NCBI GenBank assembly: GCA_964427415.1
Contig: CAYRUH010000001.1
Coordinates: forward strand, 1 to 64,000
From: Lentisalinibacter sp964427415
Lineage (GTDB): Bacteria > Pseudomonadota > Gammaproteobacteria > Steroidobacterales > Woeseiaceae
Length of the DNA stretch: 64,000 nucleotides
Reading direction: 5' to 3'
The translations under genes and the position numbers were made by a program. The notes beneath the pieces were generated by a model. It made no database searches and was not told where the DNA came from. It saw nothing but the letters and a program-made list of their open reading frames with translations. How positions within the stretch are numbered: the stretch's first letter is position 1; each line of letters begins with the position of its first letter. Positions 1-8,376 of the stretch are shown piece after piece.

Positions 1-48
1 CGGCCTGCAAAGCCGTGTACGCCGGTTCGATTCCGACCCTAGCCTCCA
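1..48 (+). tRNA. cysT: tRNA-Cys(GCA), 3' part only
   Basis: The window opens inside a tRNA. A four-pair anticodon stem (CGGC/GCCG) encloses the loop CTGCAAA, which gives anticodon GCA. The T loop TTCGATT follows, then the 3' acceptor strand, a U discriminator base typical of tRNA-Cys, and an encoded CCA ending at 48. The T stem has one apparent C-A mismatch. The D arm and 5' acceptor strand lie outside the window. A tRNA-Leu(UAA) lies downstream, as in the gammaproteobacterial glyW-cysT-leuZ cluster. Confidence 0.9.
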
Positions 49-338
49 CCCCCTTCCTTCCCTTGCCGAACCCTGTTGTCTGATTGCCAGCCGCACCGGG
101 CTCGGCTAGCATGCAACCAACCGGTCCAGGTGGCCTGGGACGGCACCTCTGAATTCCGGCCGGAAGGCGACGGACGAAATTCAGTGCAGGCCTGCCTATC
201 AGAAGGCGGATTAGTCTCTCCGCGTCAGGGCCCAGCCCGGCTGGGGGACGAGCGGCTGATCGCCGTACGCCGCCTTTGTCAGCGACATTTCGGGTGTCCG
301 TCGGCCGATTTTTCGGCGGCGCCGTTTGTTGCCGGTGC
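49..338. other. spacer between tRNA-Cys and tRNA-Leu
   Basis: These 290 bases lie between two tRNA genes that are probably co-transcribed. Reading frames here have no recognisable protein and no convincing ribosome binding site. I see no integrase, no repeat of a tRNA 3' end and no clear terminator. It is long for a spacer in this tRNA cluster, but nothing in it can be named. Confidence 0.5.
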
Positions 339-425
339 GCCCGGGTGGCGGAATTGGTAGACGCTGCGGACTTAAAATCCGCTGATCGCAAGATCGTGCC
401 GGTTCGAGTCCGGCCCCGGGCACCA
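339..425 (+). tRNA. leuZ: tRNA-Leu(UAA)
   Basis: This is a complete class II tRNA. The acceptor strands GCCCGGG (339-345) and CCCGGGC pair, the anticodon loop contains TAA (ACTTAAAAT), a long variable arm follows, the T loop is TTCGAGT, and CCA is encoded at 423-425. The long variable arm and the anticodon identify leucine. It reads UUA and, by wobble, UUG codons. There is no sign of an integrated element at its 3' end. Confidence 0.97.
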
Positions 426-510
426 ATGCATTAATAACAGTAATTTATGAGCTTTTCCTCGAGCCTATATTACGTAACGGACGGCATCGGGGCGGGGCCT
501 GAACAGACCT

Positions 511-1176
511 TCACTCTTCCCGGCTATGACCCTCGAGCCGTGTCAGGCGCTCGACCAGATCGGCGACCCGCTCCTCCAGTGCCGCGATCCGCTCCAGCGT
601 GGCATCCGCCGTCTGCGTGACGGGTACGGACGAGTCGACCGGCGCCGGTCCGCCTGCAGCCACGGGTTCTCCGCAGAACAAGTGAGCCCAGCGGATCTCC
701 CGGCGACCGGGTTCCCGGGGCAGGGCGGTGACCAGAGGACCCTCCTCGCGGCCGGCGAGAGATTCGAGACATTGCTGGACCTCACCGAGACTCGAAAAGC
801 TGTGCAGACGGCCGCTGCGGGAGCGCAATTCGCCGGGTGTCTGCGGCCCTCGAAGCAACAGCAGGCAGACGATGGCCGTCTCCCCGGGCGTGAAGTGCCG
901 ATCGCTGAATTCGGTATTGCAGAACCGCTGCTTGAACTTCACCACGCGGCTGCCGAAGCCGCTGCGGTCCAGCACCAGGTGCTTGCGATGAAGCGAATCC
1001 AGCGCTTCCTGCACCTCGGTCTCGCTCAGATTCATGACCGGTTCCCGATTGCTCTTCTGGTTGCAGGCGTTCATCAGGGCGTTCAGCGACAGCGGATAGT
1101 GATCCGGCGTCGTGGTCTCTTTCTCCATCAAAGCGCCGACGACGCGGGCCTCGACGGTGTCGAACAGGGCTTCCAT
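511..1176 (-). CDS. yceH: YceH-like DUF480/UPF0502 protein
   Basis: The 221-residue protein matches the YceH (DUF480) family. The diagnostic N-terminal part runs from VEARVVGALMEKE through YPLSLNALMNACNQKSNREP, followed by a second winged-helix-like repeat (GETAIVCLLLLRGPQTPGEL). The C-terminal 50 residues form a Pro/Val-rich linker and a coiled coil (ERIAALEERVADLVERLTRLE), as in other members. The start at 1176 is preceded by GGAGGAA at about 9 bases. The molecular function is unknown; the tandem winged-helix fold suggests nucleic-acid binding. Confidence 0.9.
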   Translation of the reverse strand: MEALFDTVEARVVGALMEKETTTPDHYPLSLNALMNACNQKSNREPVMNLSETEVQEALDSLHRKHLVLDRSGFGSRVVKFKQRFCNTEFSDRHFTPGETAIVCLLLLRGPQTPGELRSRSGRLHSFSSLGEVQQCLESLAGREEGPLVTALPREPGRREIRWAHLFCGEPVAAGGPAPVDSSVPVTQTADATLERIAALEERVADLVERLTRLEGHSREE

Positions 1177-1331
1177 GGTGACGGATTCCTCCCGGCGGCC
1201 GGTCGCGGTTTACGCGGATAGGCGCCCGGCCGGATCTGTGGTTGCATGCCTGTGCGTCCGCGAACCGGACTGCGCAGACGCCGACGCATTACGTATCATC
1301 ACCGGGCGCACCGGACAAGTAAGGAAAACAG

Positions 1332-1811
1332 ATGGACAACGCCGCGAAATTGATCCTCGACTCTTCGCTGGGTGCCGAACTGACGGAGGAGGAGGCCACG
1401 ACGATCGCCTCGCTAATGGAAATGCGCAATCTCGGGGACGCTGAGTATCTCACGAACGAAGGCGCCATCGATGACTCGTTGCATGTGCTGCTGGAGGGCA
1501 AACTCGAGGTGGTGAAGAAGGCCGGCGCCGGCGAAACGGCAACCCTGGGTATCCTCCGCGACGGCGAACTGGCCGGCGAGCTCAGTTTCATTGACGGCGC
1601 CCCGCACACGGTGGGCCTGCGCGCACTCTGCGACAGCCGCGTGTTCAGCCTGAAGCGGGACGCTTTCGAGGGACTCGTCGACGATCATCCGGCGATCGTC
1701 TACAAGGTGATGCGCGCCATCGTGCGCTCGGCCCACAAGACGCTCAGCCGGATGAACTACGAGTTCATGGAACTCAGCAACTACATCTTCAAGCAGCACG
1801 GGCGCTACTGA
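1332..1811 (+). CDS. single-domain cyclic-nucleotide-binding-fold protein
   Basis: This 159-residue protein is a CRP-type beta-roll (about residues 15-125) with helices after it but no helix-turn-helix, so it is not a CRP/FNR DNA-binding regulator. The phosphate-binding cassette reads GELSFIDGAPHTVGLRA. The family's usual Arg-Ala before Thr is replaced by Pro-His, so cAMP or cGMP binding is doubtful (inference). The family often acts as a sensor module or partner subunit. A purine-rich AAGGAAAA precedes the ATG. Its 3' end overlaps the convergent gene by 7 bases. Confidence 0.85.
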   Translation: MDNAAKLILDSSLGAELTEEEATTIASLMEMRNLGDAEYLTNEGAIDDSLHVLLEGKLEVVKKAGAGETATLGILRDGELAGELSFIDGAPHTVGLRALCDSRVFSLKRDAFEGLVDDHPAIVYKVMRAIVRSAHKTLSRMNYEFMELSNYIFKQHGRY

Positions 1812-2293
1812 GCTTCGCCTGCGCCGGGGAAGTTGACCGCCAGATAGTCCGCCAGCGCGTCCTCGACGCGCCGCCGCAGGGTCTCGCGAATATCGACGGC
1901 GCCGCCATAGCCCACGGAGCGATAGGGGTAGTAGGCGTATTTCATGAGGTGCTGGCGGTCGCCGCCTACCCACTCGGCAAAACCCGTCTCCACTGAATAG
2001 ACCGTCTGGCCGCCCTTCCGCCGGTGGCAGTAGAGCTCGACGTAGAGCAGCGGTTCGCGGTCGCTCGATGTCTGGAGGCGGGTGAGGTTGAAACGGCGCG
2101 TGACTTCATTGATCACCGCCTGCACCGCAGCGTCGTCCAGGGGGCAGTTGTCGCCGACGCTGGCCATGCAGTACAGCGCATTCGGCTCAGTCTTGCGCAT
2201 GTAGTCGAGGGGCGCGGCGGCAGCGCCCGCTGCCGCCAGCAGCAGCGCGATTGCAGCGCCCGAAGCGGGGCGGAAAGAGCCTCGGCTGCTCAC
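1805..2293 (-). CDS. secreted protein of unknown function, paralogue of its upstream neighbour
   Basis: The 162-residue product has a signal peptide (hydrophobic AIALLLAAAGAAAA, probable cleavage after Ala-Ala-Ala near residue 27) and a small periplasmic domain. Three Cys are visible (LYCMASVGDNC, ELYC). The start is GTG at 2293 and overlaps the stop of the upstream gene (GTGA), so translation is probably coupled. It resembles the upstream protein: an N-terminal YMRK..PN.LY segment, a Cys after Gly-Asp/Glu, a second Cys after a beta strand, and an amphipathic C-terminal helix ending in ALADYLAVN/ALTDYKAAN. I do not recognise the family. Confidence 0.75.
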   Translation of the reverse strand: MSSRGSFRPASGAAIALLLAAAGAAAAPLDYMRKTEPNALYCMASVGDNCPLDDAAVQAVINEVTRRFNLTRLQTSSDREPLLYVELYCHRRKGGQTVYSVETGFAEWVGGDRQHLMKYAYYPYRSVGYGGAVDIRETLRRRVEDALADYLAVNFPGAGEAQ

Positions 2294-2787
2294 CCGCTCT
2301 CGTCCCCCGCGCCGGGATCGGCGTTGGCCGCCTTGTAGTCCGTCAGTGCCGCCTCGACGCTCTGAGTGAGAATCTGATCGATATTGCCGAGGCTGTCGAT
2401 GCCGAAGCTCTCATAGCGGGCCCTGACGTACTGCATCATGTAGGCCGGCTGCTCCTGGTAGTTCACCGCGAAGCCCACCCGGGTGACGTACAGATAGATG
2501 TCCGGGTAATTGGTGGTCTGTGTGCAGTCCACCTCCGCCGTCAGGAACAGCTCGCCGGGTGCCCAGCCGGACGCCCGCGGGACATCCAGCCGGGTGAACG
2601 CCGTCTGCACCGCCAGATCCGCTTCGGTGCGCCGGATCGCGCATTCCTCCCCGATGGACAGCAGCACGTACAGGCCCAGGGGGTTGTCGGTGCGCATCCA
2701 GGGCTGGGGAGCCGCCATGGCGGCTGTCGCCGGCAGGGTAAGAGCCAGCGCGCGGGCCAGGCCGGCGATGCGTTTCGCTATCTTCAT
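2290..2787 (-). CDS. secreted protein of unknown function, first of a tandem paralogous pair
   Basis: The 165-residue product begins with a signal peptide (MKIAKR, then ALALTLPATAAMA with a likely Ala-X-Ala cut). I chose the ATG at 2787 over the one at 2793 because GGGAGGA lies 6-7 bases before 2787 but directly abuts 2793. Two Cys (GEEC and EVDC) align with Cys of the downstream paralogue and could form a disulfide. The pair is divergent from the wax-ester synthase gene, with 167 bases between the starts. The function is unknown. Confidence 0.8.
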   Translation of the reverse strand: MKIAKRIAGLARALALTLPATAAMAAPQPWMRTDNPLGLYVLLSIGEECAIRRTEADLAVQTAFTRLDVPRASGWAPGELFLTAEVDCTQTTNYPDIYLYVTRVGFAVNYQEQPAYMMQYVRARYESFGIDSLGNIDQILTQSVEAALTDYKAANADPGAGDESG

Positions 2788-2954
2788 CAGCATTCCTCCC
2801 TGGGTCGGGGACCTCCGCAGCCGGGGCCGCAGTTTACTGCAGGCACGAAGCTGCCGCAGGCTTCGCCGATCTCCGTGACGACAACGTGACGGCGCAGGTG
2901 ATCGCAAGTTATCCTCGACGCCGGTTGAACACGAATCCGACACCGAGGTGGGCC

Positions 2955-4328
2955 ATGTCGCAGCTGTCACTTCTCGACTGCATGCTGCTATTGCTCGAGA
3001 CGAAAGACAGCCCGCGTCACGTGGGCGGCCTGCAGGTGTTCGAGCTGCCGCCGGAAGCGCCGAAGGACTTCGTGCGCAGCGTGGTGGCGGACATGCTGGG
3101 CAGTGAGCCGGTGGAGCCGTTCAACCAGAAGCTGAAAGTGCCGCTGGCGGGCCGTCCACGGTGGACCGTCGATCCGGACATGGACCTCACCGACCACATC
3201 TTGCACGAGGCATTGCCGTCGCCGGGCCGTGAGCAGGAGTTGCTGGACCGGGTGGCCCAGCTGCACGGCCGGCTTCTCGACCGCAACGCCCCGTTGTGGG
3301 AGGTCTACGTGATCGAGGGACTCGAAGGTGGCCGCTTCGGCGTCTACGCCAAGATTCATCACGCCTACATGGACGGCATCAGCATGTCCCGGCGCGCGAT
3401 GGCGAGTCTGTCGAAGACCCCGGATGAGGACGTACCGCCGATCTGGGCCAACGCCGGGCACGGCCGCGAACACGAGGCGGTGCGCCGGGGCATCGTCGAG
3501 ACCCTGTTCGGATCGGCGAAGACTTTCGGCCGCCTCGCCATGGTGGGACCGCAACTCAGTCAGCTCGCGCTGCGGCACGGCTGGCGTCTGCTCGGCGGGG
3601 ACGGCGACCTGCCCGTGCCCTTCACCGCACCGCGCACCGCCTTCAATCAACCGCTGACCTCGGCCCGCGCCTTCGGTGTGTGCAGCGTCCCGCTCGACCG
3701 GGCCAGGTCGTTTGCGAATCAACAGGGCGTGACGATAAACGACCTGATCCTTGCGCTATGCGACACCGCGCTGAGACGCTATCTCGACGAACGTGACGAG
3801 CATCCCGACAAACCGCTGGTGGCGCAGATGCCGATCTCCGTGCGCAGAGATCAGGGCGGCAGCGGGAACCAGGTGACGATCGCGCTACTGGAGCTGGCCT
3901 CGGACGAGCCCGATCCGCTGGCCCGGCTGCAGGAGATCCACGAGCATGCCGGCAGCATCAAGCACGAGTATGCCGAGATGGGGCTCGAGGCGGCCGAGGC
4001 CTATACGATCCTGGTGCAGACGCTGATGCAGATCGGTGACCTGGCGCACCTGTCCGAGCGTTTCCCTCCGCTGGGTAACGTGCTGGTCTCCAACGTCATC
4101 GGCGGCGCCGAGCCGCGTTATATCCGCGGCGCGCGGCTGACGGCCAGCTACCCCATCTCCACCATCCCACCGGGCATGTCCATGAACGTAACCATCTACA
4201 GCTATGCCGGCAATCTCCACTTCGGCCTGTTGACCGGGCGCCGTGCTATCCCCGACCCACAAAGTATCGCCGAGGGCATCCCGGCCGCCTTCGAGGAACT
4301 CGAAAGCCTCGCCGCGGCGCCCGCCTGA
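2955..4328 (+). CDS. wax ester synthase/diacylglycerol acyltransferase (WS/DGAT)
   Basis: This enzyme transfers fatty acyl groups from acyl-CoA to fatty alcohols or diacylglycerol, making storage wax esters or triacylglycerol at the inner membrane. The 457-residue protein has the family hallmarks: the PLW motif (NAPLWEVYV), the catalytic HHxxxDG motif (HHAYMDG, His at about 135-136) and the later ND motif (TINDLILAL). Length is normal. The start at 2955 (MSQLSLLD) is preceded by GAGGTG. An upstream in-frame start at 2886 would add a non-conserved tail. A PHA-system gene follows by 14 bases. Confidence 0.95.
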   Translation: MSQLSLLDCMLLLLETKDSPRHVGGLQVFELPPEAPKDFVRSVVADMLGSEPVEPFNQKLKVPLAGRPRWTVDPDMDLTDHILHEALPSPGREQELLDRVAQLHGRLLDRNAPLWEVYVIEGLEGGRFGVYAKIHHAYMDGISMSRRAMASLSKTPDEDVPPIWANAGHGREHEAVRRGIVETLFGSAKTFGRLAMVGPQLSQLALRHGWRLLGGDGDLPVPFTAPRTAFNQPLTSARAFGVCSVPLDRARSFANQQGVTINDLILALCDTALRRYLDERDEHPDKPLVAQMPISVRRDQGGSGNQVTIALLELASDEPDPLARLQEIHEHAGSIKHEYAEMGLEAAEAYTILVQTLMQIGDLAHLSERFPPLGNVLVSNVIGGAEPRYIRGARLTASYPISTIPPGMSMNVTIYSYAGNLHFGLLTGRRAIPDPQSIAEGIPAAFEELESLAAAPA

Positions 4329-4342
4329 GCCAAGCCGGAGCC

Positions 4343-4618
4343 ATGCCCAGTATCCGGATACGGCGCAGGCACCGGCTCAGCCACGACGAGGCCGTCGCGG
4401 CCGTCAACCGCATCGCCAACGAGCTGTCCTCCGAGTACGGGGTGCGGATCCGGTGGCGGGACAACACCCTCAATTTCGAGAGACCGGCGCTGAGCGGCCA
4501 CATTGCCGTGCACGAGGACAACATCGTGATCGACGCGACGGTGGGACTGTCCCTGATGTTCTTCCGCCAGGATATCGAGCGCGAGATCGACCGCCTCATC
4601 GAGGCGGAATTCCGCTGA
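4343..4618 (+). CDS. polyhydroxyalkanoic acid system family protein
   Basis: The 91-residue basic protein matches the small PHA_gran_rgn family, with the N-terminal IRIRRRHRLSHDEAVAAV segment, a central strand pattern and the C-terminal FRQDIEREIDRLIEAEF helix. Members are usually encoded near polyhydroxyalkanoate or other storage-granule genes and are thought to bind granules or to regulate. Its place 14 bases after a WS/DGAT gene suggests co-expression and a role at lipid inclusions (inference). GGAG precedes the ATG. Confidence 0.85.
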   Translation: MPSIRIRRRHRLSHDEAVAAVNRIANELSSEYGVRIRWRDNTLNFERPALSGHIAVHEDNIVIDATVGLSLMFFRQDIEREIDRLIEAEFR

Positions 4619-4637
4619 CGGTGCCGGCGGGCCCGGC

Positions 4638-5936
4638 TCAGCCGGCCTTGTCGCCGGCGGCGCCGGTCTCGCCGGCATCCTGCACCACCGTGTCGTCACC
4701 GGTCTGGTCCACGGCGAACAGGTGGCGCACTTCCTGGAGGCTGCGCATGACCGCAGTGTCGGCAAGCGCCGCTGCCTCGTCGGCACCGGTGTAGCGGGCA
4801 GCGGGATTCAGATATTTCACGCGGTGATTGCCGATGGAGATCACGTCTTCGTGCTGCAGCGCCTTTTGCGAGACGCGCCGCGAGTTCAGGTAGGTGCCGT
4901 TCATGCTCTTCAGGTCGGCGATCCAGGCGCGGCCTTCCTGCACCACGATCAGCGCGTGATGGCGGCTGACGTAGCGGCTCGGCAGGCTGACGTCGTTATG
5001 GGAATCGCGGCCGATGAGCACCCGGCCGGCCGGCCAGTACCGGTCGCTCACGACCTCGTCACCCCGGGAGACCACGAGGCGGGTGGTTGGCCCGGCCCGT
5101 GCGCGGTCCGTCGCCACGGCGGCCTCCGCAGGTTGCTGGATCCGGTCGTCCAGGTCCAGCGCCTCGCGCACTTCTTGCGTATCGGCCGGCAGCTGCCCGC
5201 CGAGCAGCACGTCCAGAGTAAGGGATTCAATCTCGCCAGGCAGTCCGCCGCTGGCGCGCCAGAGCAGCGCGATGGCTCCATCCGTGAGGTACTCCGTGTG
5301 CGCGCGCGCGCCCGCGGCCCGCAGATGCCGCACGATATAGTCGTCGGTCTCGATCAGATCGAGGGGGCGCAGCCGGCAGCCGGCGGTGATCCGCTCGCGT
5401 ACCGGCCCCATAGCCGACGCCTTTATGATCTGTTCGAGGCGGTCGTCGCAGGAGAGCACCAGCCTGGCGGCCGCTTCGTTCGCGGCAGTGATCTGGGCGA
5501 GCCGGCAGATCTCCTCCAGCGCAGAGGGGTGCATGCCGCTTACATTGACGAAGCCGAGGAAAACGGGCTGGCCGGCATGGCACTGGTGAATGAGGAATAC
5601 CCGCAGCATGCTGGCCAGATCGTCCGGAGCCACGGCATCGAGTTCGTAACCGATATCACTAAGCACTGTCCGCAACAGCGCGAGCCGGTCCATTCCGCTA
5701 CCATCCACGACCACTGCGGAGACGTCCTCGCGCCGGAGCCGGGATGCGAACTGCTCCAGCACGGTTCTGCGGCCGCTTCCGGCGAGGCCGGCGAGTGTGC
5801 CGAGCCCCCTTGGATCACGGTAAACTTCGTGCATCATCACCAGGGCGTCGCGCATGGGTGGTGTTTCGATATAGACGGGGGAGGTGCCGTCCATGCCGAA
5901 AGGCTCGCGCTCGAGGCCAGGTATGCGACTATTCAT
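4638..5936 (-). CDS. FHA-domain protein with a degenerate ExeA/GspA-like AAA domain
   Basis: The 432-residue protein has two parts. Residues about 8-270 follow the ExeA/GspA-type AAA layout (N-terminal EPFGM, P-loop region, C-terminal helical lid with ALLWRASGGLPGEIESL). Residues about 290-390 form an FHA phosphothreonine-binding domain, with intact GRDSHNDVSL, SRHHALI and MNGTYLNSRRV. The P-loop reads GLAGSGRRT, with Arg in place of the Walker A Lys, and the expected Walker B strand (VFLGFVNVSG) lacks the acidic pair. ATP hydrolysis therefore looks lost, leaving a scaffold that reads Ser/Thr phosphorylation (inference). No kinase gene is adjacent. Confidence 0.8.
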   Translation of the reverse strand: MNSRIPGLEREPFGMDGTSPVYIETPPMRDALVMMHEVYRDPRGLGTLAGLAGSGRRTVLEQFASRLRREDVSAVVVDGSGMDRLALLRTVLSDIGYELDAVAPDDLASMLRVFLIHQCHAGQPVFLGFVNVSGMHPSALEEICRLAQITAANEAAARLVLSCDDRLEQIIKASAMGPVRERITAGCRLRPLDLIETDDYIVRHLRAAGARAHTEYLTDGAIALLWRASGGLPGEIESLTLDVLLGGQLPADTQEVREALDLDDRIQQPAEAAVATDRARAGPTTRLVVSRGDEVVSDRYWPAGRVLIGRDSHNDVSLPSRYVSRHHALIVVQEGRAWIADLKSMNGTYLNSRRVSQKALQHEDVISIGNHRVKYLNPAARYTGADEAAALADTAVMRSLQEVRHLFAVDQTGDDTVVQDAGETGAAGDKAG

Positions 5937-6107
5937 TCGAAGCTCATTCGAAGTCGATTGTCCGGTCTTTGTTGGTGGGAAAGTGACGCAGCCTTCAGAC
6001 TCCTGCCCGCCAGGGCCGGCCTAGCAGTCTACGACAGACCCTGAACTTATGTAAACGCTTGGCGACCCGGTATACAGGCCCACGATGACACTTCGATTGC
6101 TAACCTG

Positions 6108-6166
6108 ATAATCAGAGTTAAAAAACCTCCTTAACGTTTTGAAAAAAAATATTTATTATTATAGCT
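6108..6166. promoter_or_regulatory. AT-rich block upstream of the ccm operon
   Basis: A strongly AT-rich stretch, unlike the surrounding GC-rich DNA, lies about 55-110 bases before ccmA. It contains TTGAAA at 6139-6144 followed by overlapping TATTAT motifs, but no pair with clean 16-18 base spacing. It probably carries the ccm promoter or an AT-binding regulator site. It is the only such block in the 284-base gap between the divergent FHA gene and ccmA. Confidence 0.4.
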
Positions 6167-6220
6167 ACGCAAGCGGTCGTCGGGGCGCTTCGGATTTATC
6201 CCGCTGCGCGGAGGCTGAAC

Positions 6221-6862
6221 GTGGCTGAACTCGGCGCTCCCCATCTCAGGGCTCATGGGCTCACCCTGTTCCGTGGCGACCGCTGTCTGTTCAAGCGACT
6301 GGATCTGGAAGTGGGTCCGGCCGAAGCCCTGCACGTGGTCGGGCCGAATGGCAGTGGCAAGACTACCTTGCTGCGCACGCTCGCCGGCCTGACGCTGGCC
6401 GAGGACGGTCAGGTGTATTGGTGCGGGCACCGCATCGAGAGCGTGCGGCAGGAATATGCCCAGAACCTCGCCTGGTGCGGTCACCGGCCGGCCCTGAAAG
6501 ATGACCTGACGTTGCGAGAGAACCTCTCGATGCACCGGCGGCTGCGATTCGGCACCGATGCCTCCGCGGTCGCCCGGGTGATGGATGAGCTGCAGATCGG
6601 CCGCCTTTCGGAGATACAGGCGGGCCGGCTGTCGGCCGGGCAGCGCCGGCGTGCCTCACTGGCGAACCTGCTGCTGAGTGAGGCCCGCCTCTGGCTGATG
6701 GACGAGCCCCTGACCAATCTCGACGTAGCCGGCAAGGCGCTGGTGAAACAGCTGATCTCCAAACACGTGACCGGCGGCGGTCTCTGTGTGCTGGTGGCCC
6801 ACGAGGCCATCGAAGTCGAGCGGGTCCAGCTGGCGCAGCTCGAACTCGGGAGAAAGTCATGA
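6221..6862 (+). CDS. ccmA: CcmA, haem exporter ATP-binding subunit
   Basis: CcmA is the ATPase of the CcmABCD complex, which releases haem-loaded CcmE for cytochrome c assembly. The 213-residue protein has Walker A (GPNGSGKTT), an ABC signature (LSAGQRRR) and Walker B (LWLMDEP). The GTG start at 6221 is preceded by GGAGG with 6-base spacing. It is the first gene of a complete ccmABCDEFGHI operon and overlaps ccmB by 4 bases (ATGA). Confidence 0.97.
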   Translation: MAELGAPHLRAHGLTLFRGDRCLFKRLDLEVGPAEALHVVGPNGSGKTTLLRTLAGLTLAEDGQVYWCGHRIESVRQEYAQNLAWCGHRPALKDDLTLRENLSMHRRLRFGTDASAVARVMDELQIGRLSEIQAGRLSAGQRRRASLANLLLSEARLWLMDEPLTNLDVAGKALVKQLISKHVTGGGLCVLVAHEAIEVERVQLAQLELGRKS

Positions 6863-7560
6863 CCATGCACAGCCGACCGGAGCCCGCCGGACTGTGGGAC
6901 GTCTGGCTGACGGTCGTAACCCGGGAAATGCGGCTCGCATTCCGGCGCCCCGGCGACATGGCCACGCCGCTCATTTTCTTCGCGATCGTGGTGAGCCTGT
7001 TTCCGCTCGCAGTGAGCCCGGACAAGCAGCTGCTGATGAAGTTCGGGCCCGGCGTGCTCTGGGTGGCGGCGCTGCTCGCCTCCCTGATGTCGCTGGGTTC
7101 GCTGTTCCGCCAGGACCGGGAGGACGGCACGCTGGAGCAGCTGCTGCTGTCGGGTCAGCCTGTCTCTGTTCTTGTCCTCGGAAAAATCGCGGCGCAGTGG
7201 CTTGTGACCGGACTGCCCCTCGTGATCATATCGCCGGTGGCCGGCGTCGCCTTCTTTATACCGGAGGAGTCGCTCCCGATCCTTGCAGGCTCGCTGTTGC
7301 TGGGCACGCTCAGTCTCAGCCTGATTGGCTCGGTGGGGGCCGCCCTGACGGTGGGGTTGCGCCAGGCCAATTCGCTCCTGAGTCTGTTGGTGCTGCCGCT
7401 GGTCATGCCCGTATTGATTTTTGGTGCCAGAGCCGTGAGTCTCTCGGCTGACGGAGAGACAACGGGGGGTTCGCTCTACCTGCTCGGCGCGCTCACCATG
7501 CTGACAATGACTTTTTCACCCTTCGCGGCTTCGGCGGCGCTCAGGATCAGCGCCGACTGA
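6859..7560 (+). CDS. ccmB: CcmB, haem exporter permease subunit
   Basis: CcmB is the membrane partner of CcmA. The 233-residue protein shows about six hydrophobic segments and conserved CcmB stretches, including REMRLAFRRPGD near the N terminus and LFRQDREDGTLEQLLLSG in the first cytoplasmic loop. It starts within the ccmA stop (ATGA). The length is slightly above the usual 220 because of an N-terminal extension. Confidence 0.95.
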   Translation: MTMHSRPEPAGLWDVWLTVVTREMRLAFRRPGDMATPLIFFAIVVSLFPLAVSPDKQLLMKFGPGVLWVAALLASLMSLGSLFRQDREDGTLEQLLLSGQPVSVLVLGKIAAQWLVTGLPLVIISPVAGVAFFIPEESLPILAGSLLLGTLSLSLIGSVGAALTVGLRQANSLLSLLVLPLVMPVLIFGARAVSLSADGETTGGSLYLLGALTMLTMTFSPFAASAALRISAD

Positions 7561-7593
7561 GGTGCTTTGGCAGACAGGAGCAAGACAGGACTC

Positions 7594-8376
7594 ATGTGGA
7601 CTTGGTTTCATAAGCTGGGCTCGCCGCCCCATTTCTACCGGATCGCCGGCAAGCTCGCCCCCTGGTTCGGCGCGCTCGCCGTCATCGCCCTGGTCGTCGG
7701 CACCTTCAAGGGCCTGGTTCTGGCGCCCGCGGATTATCAGCAGGGTGACGGCTTCCGCATCATCTATGTGCACGTGCCGTCCGCCTACCTGTCGCTCATG
7801 GCCTATGTGGTCATGGCCACCGGTGCGGCCATCGGCCTGATCTGGCGCATGAAGCTGGCCCATGCGGTGGCGGCGGCCTGTGCACCGATCGGCGCCTCGT
7901 TCACTTTCCTGGCGCTCGCGACCGGGTCCATCTGGGGCCGCCCGATGTGGGGCACCTGGTGGGAGTGGGGCGACGCGCGGCTCACTTCCGAGCTCATACT
8001 CCTGTTCCTGTATCTCGGCTACATGGCCCTGCGCGCCTCCATCGACGATACCAACAAGGCCGACCGGGCCAGCGGCGTACTGGCGATCGTGGGCGTGATC
8101 AACGTGCCAATCATTCACTACTCGGTGGAGTGGTGGAGTTCCCTGCATCAGGGCGCCACGCTGGCCAAGTTCGACCAGCCGTCGATCACCGGCAACATGC
8201 TGACGCCGCTGCTGATCATGGTCATCGGCTTCACGCTGTTCTTCGCCGCCGTATTGCTCATGCGGGCCCGCGCCGAGGTGCTGGAGCGCGAACGCCACTC
8301 CCGCTGGGTCAGGCGTGAACTTCTCGGCGATACCGAGGTCCGGGAGAGTATCCCGGCAGGGGAGTTGCAGCGATGA
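7594..8376 (+). CDS. ccmC: CcmC, haem-handling protein for delivery to CcmE
   Basis: CcmC binds haem on the periplasmic side with its WWD domain and passes it to CcmE. The 260-residue product has six membrane segments and conserved family blocks (APADYQQGD, IIYVHVPSAYLS, GRPMWGTWWEWGDARLTS, IIHYSVEWWSSLHQG). I chose ATG 7594 (MWTWFHKLGSPP) because it matches the usual CcmC N terminus; a TTG 27 bases upstream is possible. One Gly appears inserted in the WWD motif (WEWGDARLTS, where many homologues have WxWDARLTS). It overlaps ccmD by 4 bases. Confidence 0.96.
   Translation: MWTWFHKLGSPPHFYRIAGKLAPWFGALAVIALVVGTFKGLVLAPADYQQGDGFRIIYVHVPSAYLSLMAYVVMATGAAIGLIWRMKLAHAVAAACAPIGASFTFLALATGSIWGRPMWGTWWEWGDARLTSELILLFLYLGYMALRASIDDTNKADRASGVLAIVGVINVPIIHYSVEWWSSLHQGATLAKFDQPSITGNMLTPLLIMVIGFTLFFAAVLLMRARAEVLERERHSRWVRRELLGDTEVRESIPAGELQR

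Noticed and set aside
1..20. GCAAAGCC match to the GEMM core
   Set aside because: It is the anticodon arm of tRNA-Cys and lacks the rest of the aptamer.
339..425. tRNA-Leu as an integration site of a genomic island
   Set aside because: No integrase, no direct repeat of the tRNA end and no foreign-looking genes follow.
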